A DNA stretch of 64,000 bases, from assembly GCF_031450785.1 (NCBI RefSeq), contig NZ_JARTWB010000002.1, forward strand, positions 434,001 through 498,000, in the 5' to 3' direction. This document shows, piece after piece, positions 1 to 8,330 of the stretch. The notes beneath the pieces were generated by a model that saw only the letters and a list, made by a program, of their open reading frames with translations, was not told the origin of the DNA and made no database searches. The stretch's first letter is position 1. Each line of letters begins with the position of its first letter. The translations under genes were made by a program, and so were the position numbers. The DNA is from Caballeronia sp. LZ062. GTDB taxonomy: Bacteria; Pseudomonadota; Gammaproteobacteria; Burkholderiales; Burkholderiaceae.

Positions 1-492
1 GACGCGCTCGGCATGAATCGCGTGAAGGTGGACTGGCAGGTGACGGAGCTGGTGAAGCGTACCTTCGACCGCACCGTCGCGCATATCGCGGCGGAACTGC
101 AACGCGGCGGCGTGGCGGAGGTGACGCTCGACGAGCCGCTCGAAGGCAAGCCGTGGCCCGCGCAGCTCGAAGGCACGTGGCATCACATGGGCACGACGCG
201 CATGCACGATTCGCCGAAGCAGGGCGTCGTGGATCGCAACCTGAAGATCCACGGCATGAGCAACCTGTACGTGGCAGGCAGCTCGGTGTTCCCGACGGTG
301 GGCGCGAATTTCCCGACCATCACCATCGCCGCGATGACGTTGAGGCTTGCGGCGCATCTGGGGCGCGTCATCAAGAGCGACGACACGATCGGCACGCTCG
401 TCACGTCGTCGGGCACGCCGATTCGGAACGAAACACCAGCCGACCTTCCGATGGCGGCTTCAGCAATGCATATGCGGGGAGACCTGGCTTAA
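1..492 (+). CDS. GMC family oxidoreductase, C-terminal fragment (cut by window edge)
   Basis: The reading frame is open from base 1, so only the last 163 codons are present. They match the C-terminal substrate domain of glucose-methanol-choline oxidoreductases: a HHMGTTRM segment is followed by NLYVAGSSVFPTVGANFPT, the usual family ending that carries the catalytic His/Asn region and closes over the FAD. The FAD-binding N-terminus is outside the window. The protein probably oxidises an alcohol or sugar, but the substrate cannot be read from this part. The gene ends in a strong hairpin terminator 24 bases after the stop. A tail of about 35 residues follows the conserved domain and looks unstructured. 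Confidence 0.88.
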   Translation, partial: DALGMNRVKVDWQVTELVKRTFDRTVAHIAAELQRGGVAEVTLDEPLEGKPWPAQLEGTWHHMGTTRMHDSPKQGVVDRNLKIHGMSNLYVAGSSVFPTVGANFPTITIAAMTLRLAAHLGRVIKSDDTIGTLVTSSGTPIRNETPADLPMAASAMHMRGDLA

Positions 493-515
493 AAGCCGGC
501 GTTTGGGGAAAGGGG

Positions 516-551
516 ACGCCGCCGGTCGTACGACCGGCGGCGTTTTCTTTT
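516..551 (+). terminator. Rho-independent terminator after GMC oxidoreductase
   Basis: A perfect 14+14 base inverted repeat (516-529 / 530-543) with almost no loop is followed by a T-rich run (TTTTCTTTT). It lies directly after the GMC stop codon and before the lipoprotein promoter. Confidence 0.85.
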
Positions 552-582
552 GGCGAAGCGGTTTCGTACTGGGCGGCGTCGC

Positions 583-588
583 TATAAT
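583..588 (+). promoter_or_regulatory. Predicted -10 box (TATAAT) for the lipoprotein gene
   Basis: A perfect TATAAT lies 33 bases before the GTG start at 621. No convincing -35 hexamer is seen at 16-18 bases upstream, so the promoter call rests on the -10 box and its position after a terminator. Confidence 0.45.
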
Positions 589-620
589 CGCCTTCCGTCT
601 TCGCTCATGAATGAATCGCC

Positions 621-1076
621 GTGAAAAAGCTCACCGTTGTCGCGCTCGCTTCGCTGTTGCTTGCCGCTTGTTCGTCTGCGGAAAAAGAAGCGCAGCGCGC
701 AGAAGGCTTCTCGCACTCGGAGCAATCGCTCGATATAGCGCAGCGCAACGCGACCGTCCCGTGCCGCGACGCCGCGCAATGCGATGCAATGTGGACGCTG
801 ACGAAGCGTTATATCGAACAGAATTCGAATCAGCCGGTGATTCGCGCGGATGCGGTGGCTATCGAGACCGATGTGCCTTCGCGCTCGGGCAAGCCCGTTT
901 ATTCGGCCACGCGTGTGGCGAAAGGCAATGGCGCGACGATTGCGCTCTACGCACAATGCCGCGGCATGTATGGTCCGGAACGTGTGCGCGGTTCGGATTA
1001 CGACGACTGCGCGAGCAAGATCATCGCGGCGCAGAATCGCTTCGCCGCTTATCTGCGCTCGGCTCAGGGTCAGTAA
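621..1076 (+). CDS. Small predicted lipoprotein, function unknown
   Basis: A 151-residue protein with a classic lipoprotein signal: MKKL, a hydrophobic stretch and the lipobox LLAAC (Cys17), followed by SSAEKEAQ. After processing it would be lipid-anchored in the envelope. The mature part has four further cysteines (PCRDAAQC, AQC, DDC), which may form disulphides in the periplasm. I do not recognise a named family beyond small Burkholderia-type hypothetical lipoproteins. Translation starts at a GTG. The gene is convergent with the glycosyltransferase on the other strand, and the two stop codons are only two bases apart, so no separate terminator fits between them. Confidence 0.8.
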   Translation: MKKLTVVALASLLLAACSSAEKEAQRAEGFSHSEQSLDIAQRNATVPCRDAAQCDAMWTLTKRYIEQNSNQPVIRADAVAIETDVPSRSGKPVYSATRVAKGNGATIALYAQCRGMYGPERVRGSDYDDCASKIIAAQNRFAAYLRSAQGQ

Positions 1077-1078
1077 CG

Positions 1079-2278
1079 TTAGAGGGACGCGGAGAGCATG
1101 CCTCGCGCGTGGCCGCCATCGCGCGTATTCGCCGTTTCGCGCAGCACGCGTGCGAGATCCTTCGACATCGCTTCGACGTGAAAGCGCTTCGTGAACGTCG
1201 CAAGCGCCTGTTCGCGCATGGCAGAAGCGGTGTGAGCGTCCATGCGCAGCCAGGTCGATAGCGCGTCGATGGTGCCCTCGACCGTATCGCTTGCGACGAT
1301 GCCAGCGCCGTCTTCCTTTACTTCGCGCCAGATGTTGACCTTGTCGGAGATGAGCACCGGCAGCTTCGAGCCAAGCGCCTCGGCCACCGCGATCCCGAAG
1401 TTCTCCTGATGCGACGGCAGCGCGAACGCATCGCTCGTGCGAAACGCGCCCCACTTGAGATCGCCGCTCAGCATGCCGGTCCATGTCACGCGGTCGTCGA
1501 TGCCTAATTCCTTCGAGAGCGTGCGTAATTGCGCGGCCCATTCGCTATCGTCGGGGCCGGCCATCACGAGATGCGCGCGAGCGTCGATATCGCGCACGGC
1601 TGCAAACGCCCTCAGCAGCAGATCGCAGCCCTTCTTTTCATGGATGCGGCCGAGAAAGAGAATCGAACGCTTGCCTGCTAACTGCGGAAACTTCGACAGA
1701 AATGCCTGACGCAATGCGCTCGAATCGGCGGGCGGCTGACGCGTGCCGAACGCCACCACTTCTTCTTTCGCGCGATAAAGCCTGAACGACTCGCGCGCAA
1801 GCAAGCGTTCCTCCTGCGTCGTGAAGAGCACGCGCCTCGCATCGCGCAATACGCGATATTCGGCCCACGGCCAATAAAGGCTCTTCTTTAGATGCTTGAG
1901 GGGATACGTGCGCTTGAACCACGGATCGAGCATGCCGTGCGGAAACACGTAGTAGGGCACGTCACTGTCGCGCAACGCCTTCCACGCGCCGAAGCTGTGA
2001 TACTGCCAAAGACCGTTGACGATCACCGCATCGAAACGCGCGGCGTGTTCACGCAGCCAAGGCACGAGCCGCGGGCAGAGTCCATAGAATCCACGCGACG
2101 GACCGAGCGCATGCAGCCGCAGCGGGAAGGCGCCGAGATACGGCGCATCCGGCGCATCCAGCGAGACAACTTCGATTTCATGCCCCATCGCCCGCATGCT
2201 GAGGCCGCTTTGCAGCACGCCTTCGGTTGGGCCGCCCGCACGCGGATCGACGGTGGAAAGCAAATGCAGAATCTTCAT
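1079..2278 (-). CDS. Glycosyltransferase family 4 (GT-B fold)
   Basis: A 399-residue cytoplasmic glycosyltransferase. The N-terminus MKILHLLSTVDPRAGGP is the acceptor-side start of GT4 enzymes, with the glycine-rich loop. The C-terminal donor domain has FLGRIHEKKGCDLLLRA, VTWTGMLSGD and the HQENFGIAVAEALGSKLPVLIS nucleotide-sugar segment with the E-x7-E type pair. It should add one sugar to an exopolysaccharide or O-antigen repeat unit. Donor and acceptor cannot be told from sequence. It lies 58 bases downstream of the Wzy-like polymerase gene on the same strand and is probably co-transcribed with it. Confidence 0.9.
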   Translation of the reverse strand: MKILHLLSTVDPRAGGPTEGVLQSGLSMRAMGHEIEVVSLDAPDAPYLGAFPLRLHALGPSRGFYGLCPRLVPWLREHAARFDAVIVNGLWQYHSFGAWKALRDSDVPYYVFPHGMLDPWFKRTYPLKHLKKSLYWPWAEYRVLRDARRVLFTTQEERLLARESFRLYRAKEEVVAFGTRQPPADSSALRQAFLSKFPQLAGKRSILFLGRIHEKKGCDLLLRAFAAVRDIDARAHLVMAGPDDSEWAAQLRTLSKELGIDDRVTWTGMLSGDLKWGAFRTSDAFALPSHQENFGIAVAEALGSKLPVLISDKVNIWREVKEDGAGIVASDTVEGTIDALSTWLRMDAHTASAMREQALATFTKRFHVEAMSKDLARVLRETANTRDGGHARGMLSASL

Positions 2279-2336
2279 GACGAAACGATCCCCGGTTCGT
2301 TGGCGTGTCCATGTCCGCTGGCTTTTCGAGGCCTTT

Positions 2337-3815
2337 TTATGCGGACGGTGCGAAGGTGCCCGCTCCCGGCGGCGCCTCGTGGCGGGTCTCGCCGTGATGC
2401 TCGTGAGCGAGGCCGGGTGCGTGCGCGGGCGTCAGTTCCGGCTGAGGACCGTACGGACGCCACTCGGGGCGCCAGTCCGCATGAGCGTCATCACGCTTTC
2501 CATAATACGGTCTCCTGAAAGACGGCCGATGCGCCGCCTGCGTCCGCATGGCATGAGCGATACGCGCGAATGCCGCGACGAGCAGACCGAGCGCCACGCC
2601 GAACACGATGCCCGAGAAGCGGTTGCCGAGCGGATTGCCGCCGACCGACGTGGCAGGCAGCGCGGCCACGACAAGCAACGCGCGCCCGAGCACCGGCAGA
2701 TACATCGCATCGGGCGCGCGATTGCGCCACGAGCGATACGCCATCGAACCGCGATATAGCGCCCACAAGACGGCGGCAGGCAACGCGATGCCGAACAGAA
2801 TTCCGCCCGCGAAGAACTGATAGACCCAGAAGTTATGGCCCGCGGCCCATTCCTTGATCGCGTAGAAGTCCTTCTTCGTGAACTGGCCCGCGAGGTCGGG
2901 CAGGTACGTCGGCGAATAGCGATAGTCGTGACCGTAGCCCTTGCCGACGACGACCGCGAGTGCGTCGGACGTGGTCTGATCGTACTGGTCCTTCATTTCG
3001 GCAAGACGCGTGATGGTTGTCGGATCGCGACCGGACTCGGTGTCCTTCGCAAAGGACAGGCGTTGCGACCAGTGCTCGGCCACGCCGGGGAAGAATGCGG
3101 CGGAAGCGGCGACCATCGCACCGAGCAGCGAAGCGATCATGATCGCGCGCAGCGCCGCCGTGAAGAGGTGCTTGACGGACGGCGCGGCAAGCCACGTCGC
3201 ATAGGCGAAGAGCAGCACGGTGCCGACCAACAGACTGCGCGTCACGCTCAGCAGCTCGATCACGACGGTCGCGAGAAAGAGCAGTACCGTGAACTTGGTG
3301 ATGCGCTTGGCGATGACGAACTCATGGAGCAAGAGTCCTTGCAGGCAGAGGAACGTGACCGACACGATGCGAAAGCGCACGTTCTCGAGGCCGCCGCCCG
3401 TTGCCATGCCATAGACGAAGCTGAAGATGAGCGATGCGATCATCGACCAGTACATGGCGCGTTCCATCTGTTCGAGCCGCAGCGAGTCCCACGGACGGCA
3501 CGCGACCAGATAGCCGAGCAGCATCAGCGCGAAGGGCAGAATCACGCGCATGTAGTTACCGGAATCATTGCCCTGAATGATCTGCGTCGCGATACTGCCG
3601 ACTATGGTCAGCGTGAACAGCGACGTGACCCACGTGCGCAGCCGCGAGCGCTGTGCGAAGCGCGGTGCGATCAGCAGCAGCGCGCCACCGGCGAATATGG
3701 CCGGTACGGTGAGAAGAATCTGGATAGCCTTGCTGGCCGTTTCCGCACCCTTGAAGTCGAATGCGAGCGGAAGCAGGAATAGCCAGATCCAGACGACGGC
3801 GAACTTGTTGCGCAT
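2337..3815 (-). CDS. Polytopic membrane protein, Wzy/O-antigen-ligase-like polymerase
   Basis: The 492 residues hold roughly ten to twelve hydrophobic segments, beginning FAVVWIWLFLLPLAF and ending around GIVFGVALGLLVAAFA. A long hydrophilic loop in the second half (HWSQRLSFAKDTESGRDP to KKDFYAIKEWAAGHN) resembles the large periplasmic loop of O-antigen polymerases and WaaL ligases. In this setting it most likely polymerises or ligates repeat units. The tail of about 70 residues is Pro/His/Arg-rich and probably cytosolic. I chose the ATG at 3815, which has AAAGAGAAC before it, over a TTG seven codons upstream. Membrane polymerases diverge strongly, so the exact reaction is inference. Confidence 0.75.
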   Translation of the reverse strand: MRNKFAVVWIWLFLLPLAFDFKGAETASKAIQILLTVPAIFAGGALLLIAPRFAQRSRLRTWVTSLFTLTIVGSIATQIIQGNDSGNYMRVILPFALMLLGYLVACRPWDSLRLEQMERAMYWSMIASLIFSFVYGMATGGGLENVRFRIVSVTFLCLQGLLLHEFVIAKRITKFTVLLFLATVVIELLSVTRSLLVGTVLLFAYATWLAAPSVKHLFTAALRAIMIASLLGAMVAASAAFFPGVAEHWSQRLSFAKDTESGRDPTTITRLAEMKDQYDQTTSDALAVVVGKGYGHDYRYSPTYLPDLAGQFTKKDFYAIKEWAAGHNFWVYQFFAGGILFGIALPAAVLWALYRGSMAYRSWRNRAPDAMYLPVLGRALLVVAALPATSVGGNPLGNRFSGIVFGVALGLLVAAFARIAHAMRTQAAHRPSFRRPYYGKRDDAHADWRPEWRPYGPQPELTPAHAPGLAHEHHGETRHEAPPGAGTFAPSA

Positions 3816-4328
3816 GGCGTTCTCTTTAGATGGCAAAGCTCGTCGAGCTTCATTTCTCGCGGTTGGATCCGCTTCGTGCCCTGGAAGCCTTGAGTCGCGT
3901 GTTGTATGTTTGATTCAGCTTGAGCGACGGTCCCCGGGGTACCCCGTATTTGTGCGTCGAATATATCAGCGGCCAAAACCGCACGCCGTCGCGGCGGCGT
4001 TTAGCAACTAGTGTTCGGCGCGAAACGACGGACGGCCATGTGCGCCGCACCACGCTCGACTCAAGGCCCTGAAAGCGCGCGAACGACTATGTTGCCGACG
4101 CCGCACAGTGCGCGCGGCGCTGTCCGGCAATCATGCGATTCTGGCGGATCACGCCGCTATTCCCGACCGATTATTGTCCTGCCGGCAATTGGCCTTCACG
4201 GGCCGCTGACGGCATTGACCAATGACATCCGCGATGCGCGTGCGTGCGCCGATATGAGGACTCCCGGCGGCGAAGCATCCAATAAACCATAAGCAACATA
4301 AGACCTTCGCAGACAAGGGGGGAAGGCT
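3816..4328. other. Divergent intergenic region of the polysaccharide locus
   Basis: About 510 bases lie between the divergent polymerase and acyltransferase genes with no credible coding frame. I see a 12-base palindrome CGGGGTACCCCG (3935-3946) just before an AT-rich patch (GAATATATCAG, about 3959-3969). This could be an operator and promoter region, but neither a full sigma-70 nor a sigma-54 promoter is clear. The segment before 4329 ends in a strong Shine-Dalgarno. Confidence 0.4.
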
Positions 4329-5474
4329 ATGAGCCTTTTCGGCGCCACACGCATGCCAGGACCCAATCGATCGATCGAGCTCGATTTCATCCGGGGACTC
4401 GCCATCATCGCAGTCATGGGGTATCACTTTCACTCATACCCGACAGGCAGCGCGTTCATCGCCGCCATCGAGTATCCGCTCAAGAGCTTCGGACATGAAG
4501 GCGTGAATCTGTTTTTCACGTTGAGCGGCTTTCTCGTCGGCGGTCTCTTGCTCAAGCAATATGCGCAGGATGGACGCATCGACGCGGCACGTTTCATCGT
4601 GCGGCGGATCTTCAAGATCTGGCCCGCGTACTACGCGCTCATTCTGTTCCATGTGCTGGTGGGACGCCATCCGACGAATACGTTCCTCGTGCAGAACCTC
4701 ACGCACATGCAGAACTTCTTTGGTTCGTCGATTGCGCAGACGTGGAGCCTTGCCGTCGAGGAGCATTTCTATCTGTTCCTGCCGTTGCTGCTGATCGGAT
4801 TCGCGCGCTGGCAAACGCGCATCAACACGATCCTGATGGTGCTCGCGTCGATCTGCGTCGCGGTCCTGATCGGGCGCAGCATCGCGGTCTATAACGGCGA
4901 TCTAGAAGGCACGTTCTTCTATACGCAGTACCGTATCGACAGCCTGTTGTTCGGGGTCATGCTCGCCGCGCTCTATTGGCTGAAGCCGGCGGTGTATCGC
5001 GGTATCGCAGAGAGAAAGGGCCTATTGTTGGCCGCCGTCGCTGGGCTCGTGCTATGGCTCGTCTTCGGCACCCGCAACGTGGAGCTGGACCAAAGCATCG
5101 GTTATACCGTCCAGGCCGTCGGTTTCTGCGCGCTGATCGTTCTCACGCTCGAGTACTCGGGGCGCATCCGCGAGTCGCGGCTTTATCGGCTGATCGGCTG
5201 GATCGGGGTGTATTCGTATGGCATCTATCTGTGGCATTCGCTGGCGCTCGCGCCGGGCGACATGCTGATTCGCAAGGCCGCCGCGCTGCATATTCCGGCA
5301 ATACCCGCATGGGGCATCATCATGGCGGCGCAGTTCGCGATTGCAATCGTGGTCGGCTATGTGACGACGCGTGCCGTTGAGTTCCCGTTCTTGCGCATGC
5401 GTGACGCACTGTTTCCGGCGAAGCGGAAAGTGCAGGCACAAAGTGTGGTGGAAGTGGTGGGAAAGCAGGCTTGA
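4329..5474 (+). CDS. Acyltransferase 3 family membrane protein (OafA/YrhL-like)
   Basis: A 381-residue integral membrane O-acyltransferase. The N-terminus SIELDFIRGLAIIAVMGYHFH carries the family Arg and the His of the first helices. QTWSLAVEEHFYLFLPLLL is the hallmark W-S-L-xx-E-x-x-F-Y segment, and about ten membrane helices follow. Members put acetyl or other acyl groups on exopolysaccharide, O-antigen or Nod-factor sugars using cytoplasmic acyl-CoA. Here it probably decorates the polymer made by the surrounding glycosyltransferases. An excellent ribosome site (AAGGGGGGAAGG) precedes the ATG. It ends convergently with the next glycosyltransferase at a shared hairpin. Confidence 0.9.
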   Translation: MSLFGATRMPGPNRSIELDFIRGLAIIAVMGYHFHSYPTGSAFIAAIEYPLKSFGHEGVNLFFTLSGFLVGGLLLKQYAQDGRIDAARFIVRRIFKIWPAYYALILFHVLVGRHPTNTFLVQNLTHMQNFFGSSIAQTWSLAVEEHFYLFLPLLLIGFARWQTRINTILMVLASICVAVLIGRSIAVYNGDLEGTFFYTQYRIDSLLFGVMLAALYWLKPAVYRGIAERKGLLLAAVAGLVLWLVFGTRNVELDQSIGYTVQAVGFCALIVLTLEYSGRIRESRLYRLIGWIGVYSYGIYLWHSLALAPGDMLIRKAAALHIPAIPAWGIIMAAQFAIAIVVGYVTTRAVEFPFLRMRDALFPAKRKVQAQSVVEVVGKQA

Positions 5475-5483
5475 TTCGAACTG

Positions 5484-5514
5484 GCCGGTTCTTGCGGTGA
5501 TCGCAAGAACCGGC
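5484..5514. terminator. Bidirectional hairpin between convergent acyltransferase and glycosyltransferase
   Basis: A perfect 13-bp stem (5484-5496 with 5502-5514) and a five-base loop lie in the short gap between two convergent stop codons. There is no long T-run on either side, but the position and symmetry fit a shared terminator. Confidence 0.7.
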
Positions 5515-5529
5515 GTCATGCTTACTGCG

Positions 5530-6714
5530 TCACGCCATCGCCTGGCGTAGCGTTTCCTTGAACTGTCCGAGCGTATTGCGTTCCAGCAGATGACCGGCCA
5601 CGACGGGCCGCTTGCGGCGCGCGAGCACATCGTCGAGTGCGCGGTTGATCGAAGCCGGCGTGAGATCGTCGATGACCGGCCCCAGCTCACCCGTGCGGCA
5701 GAACCATCCGATCAGGCCATCGGCCGTTGCAATGACCGGCTTGCCGAAGCGGAATGCCTGCACGAGCACGCCGCTCATGCCGTAATGGCCTTTGTAGCCG
5801 AGCCACACCACATCACATGCGGAGAACAGATCGAGTTCCGTCTCGCTCGAAATGAAGCGGTCCATCACGATCGGCGCGGGGGCGAGCTTGCCGGCTGCTT
5901 CGGTCAACAGCGCGCGCACGTCATTGTCCTGAGCGCCTGCGATCACGAGTCTGGGTGCATGCACGCCATCGTTGCGCTGCGCCAATGCATCGATCAATTC
6001 GAAGATGCCCTTGCGATCGTTGATCGCGCCGTAGACCAGCACATGTGTGCCCTTCGACAGACCGAGCCTTTGCCGCGCCGCCGAGGGCTGCGCAGCTTGC
6101 GCATCCGGGAACGGATCGGCGAGATAGTCGATGCTCGTTCCGCGCGCGTGGCCCCCGTTGCGCTTCCACCAGTCGGGTAGCGTCGGGTCGATAGTCAAGA
6201 GGGTCTTCATGCCGCCCACGCGAATGGCACGTGCAAATAGCCGTGACTTCACCGCATTCACGAGCGGTCGGCGCGGCGCGCGTACGCCGACGAGATGATG
6301 ATGGAAGTTCGAGCGCATCGTGACGCCGACCCAGGGCGTGTCGCCGAAGGGCGATCGCAGGAACGGCAGCGCGAGCAGGAAGTAGTCGACGTAAGGCACG
6401 ACGACGAGCGCCACGTTGCGTTCGCGGCTGGCCATTGCATAGGCATGTTTGAAGTTGCCATGCGCGCGCACATAGCTGATGGACCCAAGGCCCTTGCGCC
6501 CGCTTTGCTCGGGCGGCGCAACGAACGTGATGCCGAGCGTATCGCCGCCTTGCTCCTGAATCTGCTTCACGAGCGGATGCCCCGCATTGCGCGGCTCGGT
6601 GACGATGAGGCATCGCAAGCCCGCTTCCATATAGGCATTCGCAGCCCATTGCGCATAGCGCCAGCGGTGGCCGCTGAAGTCTGGCTCGATGATGAGAACG
6701 GTGTCGTTCTTCAT
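5530..6714 (-). CDS. Glycosyltransferase, GT-B fold
   Basis: A 394-residue protein starting MKNDTVLIIEPDFSGHRWRY. The middle carries GTHVLVYGAINDRKGIFELIDAL and the C-terminus has SACDVVWLGYKGHYGMSGVLVQAFRFGKPVIA, which together form the donor nucleotide-sugar half of GT4-like enzymes. It should act at the cytoplasmic membrane face on the lipid-linked repeat unit. An open frame extends 47 codons upstream, but the ATG at 6714 begins the conserved Rossmann strand and is the better start. The gene is divergent from the flippase at 7083, and the two probably share a regulatory region. Confidence 0.82.
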   Translation of the reverse strand: MKNDTVLIIEPDFSGHRWRYAQWAANAYMEAGLRCLIVTEPRNAGHPLVKQIQEQGGDTLGITFVAPPEQSGRKGLGSISYVRAHGNFKHAYAMASRERNVALVVVPYVDYFLLALPFLRSPFGDTPWVGVTMRSNFHHHLVGVRAPRRPLVNAVKSRLFARAIRVGGMKTLLTIDPTLPDWWKRNGGHARGTSIDYLADPFPDAQAAQPSAARQRLGLSKGTHVLVYGAINDRKGIFELIDALAQRNDGVHAPRLVIAGAQDNDVRALLTEAAGKLAPAPIVMDRFISSETELDLFSACDVVWLGYKGHYGMSGVLVQAFRFGKPVIATADGLIGWFCRTGELGPVIDDLTPASINRALDDVLARRKRPVVAGHLLERNTLGQFKETLRQAMA

Positions 6715-7082
6715 GAAAGTGGCACCCGTTATGTGGTTTTTTATCGGACACGGTTTGCGTCGAACATCGAACGTAACACCGCGCGCGCGTATTGAATGGC
6801 CATATTTCAGCGCTTTTCCGCGTCGCGCGATGTGGTGAAGAACACCAATCGCCATTCGTCAACTCGCGATAACGCGCACCCATTGCCGAATAGTGCTACG
6901 CGTTGGCGTCCGGAACCCTCGCGGCCACGCTATTTTTCCCACAGTCGCCTGAAAAGAAGCGCGGCCTCGCGCGCACCCGTCATGCGGACAGGGTGCGCGT
7001 GCGCGACGCGCAAGGTGGGTCGCACGCGATACCGACATATCGCGGCGCCACGAATCGAAATACAGCAGCACGGGGAATGTGA
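6715..7082. other. Divergent intergenic region between glycosyltransferase and flippase genes
   Basis: About 370 bases between two divergent genes. I found no frame with protein-like composition, no tRNA and no clear sigma-54 motif. It presumably holds the two divergent promoters, but I could not place a convincing -35/-10 pair. Confidence 0.4.
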
Positions 7083-8330
7083 GTGAGATCTGTCCGGCTA
7101 TCCTTCTTGCCAGCACGCGCGCGGTTCGAGCACGATGCGGCCTTCTGGGTGCTCCTTCAACAAGTGGTGGTGCGCGGCTTCGTCGCGGTGAAGTTTCTGG
7201 CCATCGGCCGCATTCTCGGGCCTGAAGCGATCGGCGCGGTCAGTATCGCGCTGCTCGCGGTCGCGATTGCCGAAGCGTTATCCGATACAGGGCTTGCGCA
7301 GGCCGTCGTGCAGGGACGCAATGCGCCTTCCCAAAGCGAACTGGGCGCGGTATGGGCCACGCTCGCGATGCGCGGCGTATTGATCGGCCTGTTGATCGCC
7401 GCGCTCGCGCCGTTCATGACGAGCCAGTTCCACCTGGGCGGCTCCGCCGGGCTGATTCTGCTTGCGGCCGTCTTGCCGATGGTGCGCGGCGTCGCGTCGC
7501 CTGCGTACTTCACCGTCACGCGGCAACGCGGCTTTCAGAAGCTGGCGGGCGTGGAGACATCCGCCGCGTTCACCGACTGCGCTGTCGGGCTCGCATGCGC
7601 GTTGTCGGGTGCGGGCGCGTATTCGGTGCTGATCGGCCTCGTCGCGGGCGAGCTGCTGAAGACCACGCTGACGTGGACCGCCATGTCGCCGCGTCCGCCT
7701 ATCCGCTTGTCGTTTGCCGGGATTTCGCACTACGTGAACTTCAGCCGCTGGATCTGGGCGGGCAGCGTCGTCAATCTCTTGCTGAATCAGTTCGACAAGG
7801 TTGTCGTCGCGAAGCTGCTCGGTCCGTTGCAACTCGGCGCGTATCAGATGTCGTCGAAGCTCGCGCAGATGCTGCTCGCCGATGCCGCCATTGCAATGTC
7901 GCAGTATCTCTTTCCCACTTTCGCCGAGCATCATCGGCGCGATGTCGCAGGCGCGCGCAAGCTGTTTCGCCGTTATCTGCTGCTGGCGGCCGTGGGGCTC
8001 ACGGTGCTCGTCATTGTTCTGCGCGTCGCCGCCGAGCCGCTCTTCAATCTCGTGCTCGGGCCGGCATGGCTTTCGGCGGTGCCGCTCTTTCGCATCTTCG
8101 TCATCAACATGGCGATCGGCGCGGTCATCGCGGTGCTGGTGTCGTGGCTGCGCGCGAGCGGCATGCCCAAGGTTGCGACGCACGCGTCCATCGTGCAGGC
8201 AGTCGTGTTGTGCGTGACGGTGCCCATCGCCACGCATTTCTGGGGCGTGACGGGCATCGCGTGGGCGATGACCGCGGGCCTTGCATCCGCGACGGCGTGG
8301 ATGCTCTATCGCATCGTCAGGGAGGCTTGA
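7083..8330 (+). CDS. Polysaccharide flippase (Wzx/MOP superfamily)
   Basis: A 415-residue membrane protein with about twelve helices in the MOP flippase pattern. The conserved first part is FWVLLQQVVVRGFVAVKFLAI followed by GRILGPEAIGAVSIALL, and a second-half start is seen at INFLL-like VVNLLLNQFDKVVVAKLLGP. Members move undecaprenyl-linked oligosaccharides across the inner membrane. It is translated from a GTG just after GGGGAATGTGA. Its stop codon abuts the ATG of the next glycosyltransferase (TGA then ATG), so the two are translationally coupled. It is one of two flippases in the window; the other is at 14527-15789. Confidence 0.88.
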   Translation: MRSVRLSFLPARARFEHDAAFWVLLQQVVVRGFVAVKFLAIGRILGPEAIGAVSIALLAVAIAEALSDTGLAQAVVQGRNAPSQSELGAVWATLAMRGVLIGLLIAALAPFMTSQFHLGGSAGLILLAAVLPMVRGVASPAYFTVTRQRGFQKLAGVETSAAFTDCAVGLACALSGAGAYSVLIGLVAGELLKTTLTWTAMSPRPPIRLSFAGISHYVNFSRWIWAGSVVNLLLNQFDKVVVAKLLGPLQLGAYQMSSKLAQMLLADAAIAMSQYLFPTFAEHHRRDVAGARKLFRRYLLLAAVGLTVLVIVLRVAAEPLFNLVLGPAWLSAVPLFRIFVINMAIGAVIAVLVSWLRASGMPKVATHASIVQAVVLCVTVPIATHFWGVTGIAWAMTAGLASATAWMLYRIVREA